Assembly: GCA_965208775.1 (NCBI GenBank) | Contig: OZ242360.1 | Span: forward strand, 1 to 64,000 | Source: JAPOVO01 sp026708165 | Lineage (GTDB): Bacteria > Chloroflexota > UBA11872 > VXNJ01 | DNA length: 64,000 nucleotides | Direction: 5' to 3' | Made by a program: the position numbers and the translations under genes | Shown here: one piece after another, positions 61,357 through 64,000 of the stretch | How the letters are laid out: each line of letters starts with the position of its first letter | How positions within the stretch are numbered: the stretch's first letter is position 1 | The notes under the pieces: generated by a model | Told to the model about the DNA's origin: nothing | Database searches by the model: none | Seen by the model: the letters and a program-made list of their open reading frames with translations, nothing else

Positions 61357-62511
61357 ATGAGCACGATCAAAGTCGCCATCTTGGGCAGCACCGGATCCGT
61401 AGGCACCCAGACTCTTGATGTAATCAGATCCGATCCGGACCGATACGAGGTCGTCGGACTGGCTTGCGGGTCCGACGTCGATGGACTCCTCAAACAGGCC
61501 GACGAATTCAACGTACGCACTGTCTGCGTCGGGATTCATAACGCGGCCACCCCGCCGGAACCTAACGGTATAACGCTTCTACGCGGCCCGGAAGGGATGT
61601 GCGAAGTAGCCGCCGGCACGGGCGCGGACATCGTCGTCGTGGCGACCGTGGGAGACGCAGGATTCGCTCCAACCGTCGCCGCGGTGGAAGACGGTAAATC
61701 CGTAGCCCTGGCGAGCAAAGAGATGCTGGTGATGGGCGGCTCATTGATAACGGAGCTGGCAAAGTCGTCGGGCGCAAACATCCTTCCGGTCGACAGCGAG
61801 CACAACGCGCTTTGGCAATGCCTGAGAGGAGAGAGCCCATCCGAGGTATCCAGGCTGATCCTCACGGCGTCGGGCGGCCCATTCAGGGAGACGCCGGCTG
61901 AGCGGCTGGAATCGATGACGCCCGAAGACGCGCTGAGGCATCCAACGTGGAATATGGGCGCCAAGATAACCATCGACTCCGCGACCTTGATGAACAAGGG
62001 TCTCGAAGTGATCGAGGCTCACTGGCTCTTCGATATTCCCTATGAATCGATAGACGTACTAATCCATCCCGAAAGCATCGTTCACTCGATGGTGGAGTTT
62101 GTGGACGGCTCAATCAAGGCACAGCTTGGCAGCCCGGACATGCGCCTTCCGATCGCCTACGCTCTGTCATACCCTGAGCGTAGGCCTTCAGGCGCCAGGC
62201 ACGTCGACCTGGCGAATCTCAGCAATCTTCACTTCTCCGCTCCCGATCACGGGCGCTTTCCGCTTCTCAACACGGCGATCGAGGCCGGACGGCGAGGAGG
62301 GAACGCCCCGGCCGTGCTTTGCGGAGCCGACGACGCCGCGCTGGAACTGTTCTTGGCGGGGAAGATCACGTTTCCGGCTATAGCCGACCTAGTGATCGAG
62401 ACGTTGCAAGAGGTCGAGCACGAGGAGTTGCACGATCTGGAGGCGGTCCCGGGGTTCCATCGCGCCGGGTTCGAGACGGCGATGAGCCTGGCCGCCATCC
62501 GCTCCGAATGA
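61357..62511 (+). CDS. dxr: 1-deoxy-D-xylulose-5-phosphate reductoisomerase
   Basis: A 384-aa enzyme of the MEP isoprenoid pathway that makes 2-C-methyl-D-erythritol 4-phosphate with NADPH. It shows AILGSTGSVGTQTLDVIRSD, ALASKEMLVMGGSLI, PVDSEHNALWQCL (metal-binding Asp and Glu), LTASGGPFRETPAER and PTWNMGAKITIDSATLMNKG, then EVIEAHWLF and IHPESIVHSMVEFVDGS. All active-site segments are present and the length is normal. It lies 6 bp after cdsA, and its stop overlaps the rseP start (ATGA). Confidence 0.97.
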   Translation: MSTIKVAILGSTGSVGTQTLDVIRSDPDRYEVVGLACGSDVDGLLKQADEFNVRTVCVGIHNAATPPEPNGITLLRGPEGMCEVAAGTGADIVVVATVGDAGFAPTVAAVEDGKSVALASKEMLVMGGSLITELAKSSGANILPVDSEHNALWQCLRGESPSEVSRLILTASGGPFRETPAERLESMTPEDALRHPTWNMGAKITIDSATLMNKGLEVIEAHWLFDIPYESIDVLIHPESIVHSMVEFVDGSIKAQLGSPDMRLPIAYALSYPERRPSGARHVDLANLSNLHFSAPDHGRFPLLNTAIEAGRRGGNAPAVLCGADDAALELFLAGKITFPAIADLVIETLQEVEHEELHDLEAVPGFHRAGFETAMSLAAIRSE

Positions 62512-63563
62512 GTTCACAGATTCCCGATCTTCCAGGGGGCCTCGCCCTCACAATCCCGCTCGCGATCGTGATTCTGGTCGTCATGGTCATCCTGCACGAG
62601 TTGGGCCACTTCATCGCGGCCAAGCGGTCGGGGGTCAAGGTTCTGGAATTCGGGATAGGATGGCCGCCGCGTCTGATCGGACGGACATGGCGGGGCACTC
62701 TCTATTCTCTGAACGTCATACCGGTCGGCGCGTTCGTCCGAATGCTGGGCGAAAACGACCAAGCCGAGGACCCAGACAGCTTTTCCGCCAAGCCGAAGCG
62801 GTCCCGTGCGCTGATTCTGGTCGCCGGCTCGGCCATGAACTTAATACTGGCGCCAGTGCTGTTTAGCGCATCGGCGTTGATAAGCGATTTCGATAGCGTG
62901 GAAATAACCGGTGTTGCTCCGGGAAGCCCCGCGGAAGCCGCCGGATTGCGTCCTGGCGACCGGATCGAACAGGTCGCAGGGCATGAGGTCGATCTCCCGT
63001 CGGACGTCGGCAGGATCGTTCTGAAGAACGCGGGCAGCGAGATTCGGCTTGCAATAGATCGAAACGGCGCGGAGCTGCTTGTCCCTTTAGTTCCGAGACG
63101 AACCCATCCGGCCGACGAGGGACCGCTTGGAGTATCGATAAGGCCTCATCTGGCGCCCGCCCCTTTCACCAAGGCTCTGGCCCGAGGCTTTACTCGAACC
63201 GCCGAGGCCGTAGTACTCGTACCCGCCTTCATTCTCGATCTGATCTCCGGCTCGGTGGGTCTGGAGGAAGTTTCGGGACCGGTGGGAATCGTCGATGCGG
63301 TCGGACAGGCCGCCCGGCGAGGGCCCGAAATCGTGCTCTTGCTGGCAGGTTACATCACTGTGCAGCTTGCGATTCTGAATCTGCTGCCGTGGCCGGGACT
63401 TGACGGCGGCCGCCTGCTGCTCCTCGGCCTTGAAGCTCTGAGAGGAGGACGCCGTCTTCCAGCGGCGCAAGAAGGCACCATAAACATACTCGGCATACTT
63501 CTGCTGCTCATGCTAGTCGCCCTGGTGACGGTGGGAGACGTGCGTCGAATCGCGGGCGGCTAG
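62508..63563 (+). CDS. rseP: RIP metalloprotease RseP (site-2 protease)
   Basis: A 351-aa intramembrane zinc protease that cuts membrane-bound regulators or leftover signal peptides. The first helix has VILHELGHFIAAKRSGVKVL (HExGH). FGIGWPPRLIG and YSLNVIPVGAFVRMLGEND follow. A single PDZ domain starts about residue 130 (VAPGSPAEAAGLRPGDRIEQ). The third metal ligand region is NLLPWPGLDGGRLLLLGLEA. ATG at 62508 overlaps the dxr TGA; the longer upstream open frame lies inside dxr and is not conserved. The substrate is not encoded nearby as far as I can see. Confidence 0.95.
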   Translation: MSSQIPDLPGGLALTIPLAIVILVVMVILHELGHFIAAKRSGVKVLEFGIGWPPRLIGRTWRGTLYSLNVIPVGAFVRMLGENDQAEDPDSFSAKPKRSRALILVAGSAMNLILAPVLFSASALISDFDSVEITGVAPGSPAEAAGLRPGDRIEQVAGHEVDLPSDVGRIVLKNAGSEIRLAIDRNGAELLVPLVPRRTHPADEGPLGVSIRPHLAPAPFTKALARGFTRTAEAVVLVPAFILDLISGSVGLEEVSGPVGIVDAVGQAARRGPEIVLLLAGYITVQLAILNLLPWPGLDGGRLLLLGLEALRGGRRLPAAQEGTINILGILLLLMLVALVTVGDVRRIAGG

Positions 63564-63658
63564 ATGCCGGATCGACGACTCGGTTGAGATATCTAGACAA
63601 AGGCCCGCTTGGCCAATTCGGGGGCTTGTTAGCTTCCAGTCCCGTCCGCGAGGGTTGT

Positions 63659-63695
63659 CTTGGTTGACCTTTGCAAGCTTGTCTAAGCTTAAAAT
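63659..63695 (+). promoter_or_regulatory. Candidate promoter before ispG
   Basis: The 160-bp gap after rseP is locally A+T-richer and contains TTGACC followed by AAGCTTGTCTAAGCTT and TAAAAT. The TTGACC-TAAAAT spacing is 20 bp, longer than ideal. AAGCTT appears twice, 4 nt apart. A separate start for ispG is plausible, but the boxes are weak. Confidence 0.3.
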
Positions 63696-63723
63696 GAGCT
63701 AGGCAGATAGCGGTGGAGCGATA

Positions 63724-64000
63724 ATGTCGGGAATCTCAAAACGTAGAACGTCCATCCCGGTACACGTAGGTGACGTGCGCATCGGCGGCGGCGGCGACGT
63801 GGTGGTTCAGTCCATGACGATCACGAACACCGCCGACGTTGAAGCAACCTCAAGGCAGATTGCCGAGCTTGCGGAAGTCGGCTGCGAAATCGTGCGGGTG
63901 GCGGTACCCGACAATGAAGCGGCGGAGGCTTTGCCCGCCCTGCTAAAACGCACGCCCGTACCGCTTATCGCTGACATTCATTACGACTATCGACTGGCGC
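63724..64000 (+). CDS. ispG: IspG (GcpE), N-terminal fragment
   Basis: The start of 4-hydroxy-3-methylbut-2-enyl-diphosphate synthase, the iron-sulfur enzyme of the MEP pathway. The visible 92 residues cover the first strands of the TIM barrel: RRTSIPVHVGDVRIGGG, VVVQSMTITNTADVEATSRQ, EVGCEIVRVAVPD and PVPLIADIHYDYRLA, all characteristic. The C-terminal cluster-binding cysteines lie beyond the right edge. GGTGGAGCG precedes the ATG. Its place after dxr-rseP matches a widely conserved gene order. Confidence 0.95.
   Translation, partial: MSGISKRRTSIPVHVGDVRIGGGGDVVVQSMTITNTADVEATSRQIAELAEVGCEIVRVAVPDNEAAEALPALLKRTPVPLIADIHYDYRLA

Overview
The window is bacterial chromosome, high in G+C and densely coded, with frequent TTG and GTG starts and clear Shine-Dalgarno (SD) sites. 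I see no tRNA, rRNA, transposase, integrase or CRISPR array. The gene mix (conserved translation and isoprenoid operon, short EF-Ts, many Gfo/Idh/MocA oxidoreductases and phytanoyl-CoA dioxygenase-like enzymes, giant Calx-beta proteins) resembles Chloroflexota of the SAR202/Dehalococcoidia type. That placement is inferred from gene flavour, not from a phylogeny.

Region 1 (1-17.5 kb, minus strand) encodes exported proteins. Two paralogous giants of 3093 and 1814 aa are built from Calx-beta repeats and other modules. Between them lies a 619-aa putative lipoprotein with four Cache-like repeats, which forms a likely operon with the larger giant. The giants share a promoter region with a dyad, a 5' leader with a C homopolymer, an almost identical C-terminal domain and a repeated 3' palindromic element. 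In the 1814-aa gene the leader frame is broken at a C6 run, while the C9 run of the paralogue keeps it open. One extra C would restore the frame, so this is a candidate phase-variation switch or a sequencing indel. A 606-bp unit is tandemly duplicated in the larger gene.

Region 2 (17.5-18.2 kb) holds a frame-broken small gene and REP-like palindromes.

Region 3 (18.2-36 kb) is an accessory catabolic island. It has four Gfo/Idh/MocA-fold proteins, an aldo/keto reductase, an FAD oxidoreductase, two phytanoyl-CoA dioxygenase-like enzymes, a cupin, a metallo-beta-lactamase-fold hydrolase, a methyltransferase, a sulfurtransferase and a TrkH potassium transporter. Two of the Gfo-fold proteins lack the EKP lysine and carry motifs like those of NAD-dependent glycosidases (GH109).

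Region 4 (36-49.6 kb) is mixed metabolism and housekeeping: pyrimidine-nucleoside phosphorylase, ValS, a YhaM-like exonuclease, a hydantoinase B-type protein, ThpR, HemW, an amidohydrolase, an XTP/dITP pyrophosphatase and two SDRs.

Region 5 (49.6-64 kb, plus strand) is a core cluster: rsmA-pth-mfd-topA, then rpsB-tsf-pyrH-frr-uppS-cdsA-dxr-rseP-ispG. It couples ribosome function, UMP supply, lipid carrier synthesis and the MEP pathway, with many overlapping stop/start codons. topA appears to start at a CTG codon behind a good SD site. ispG runs off the right edge.
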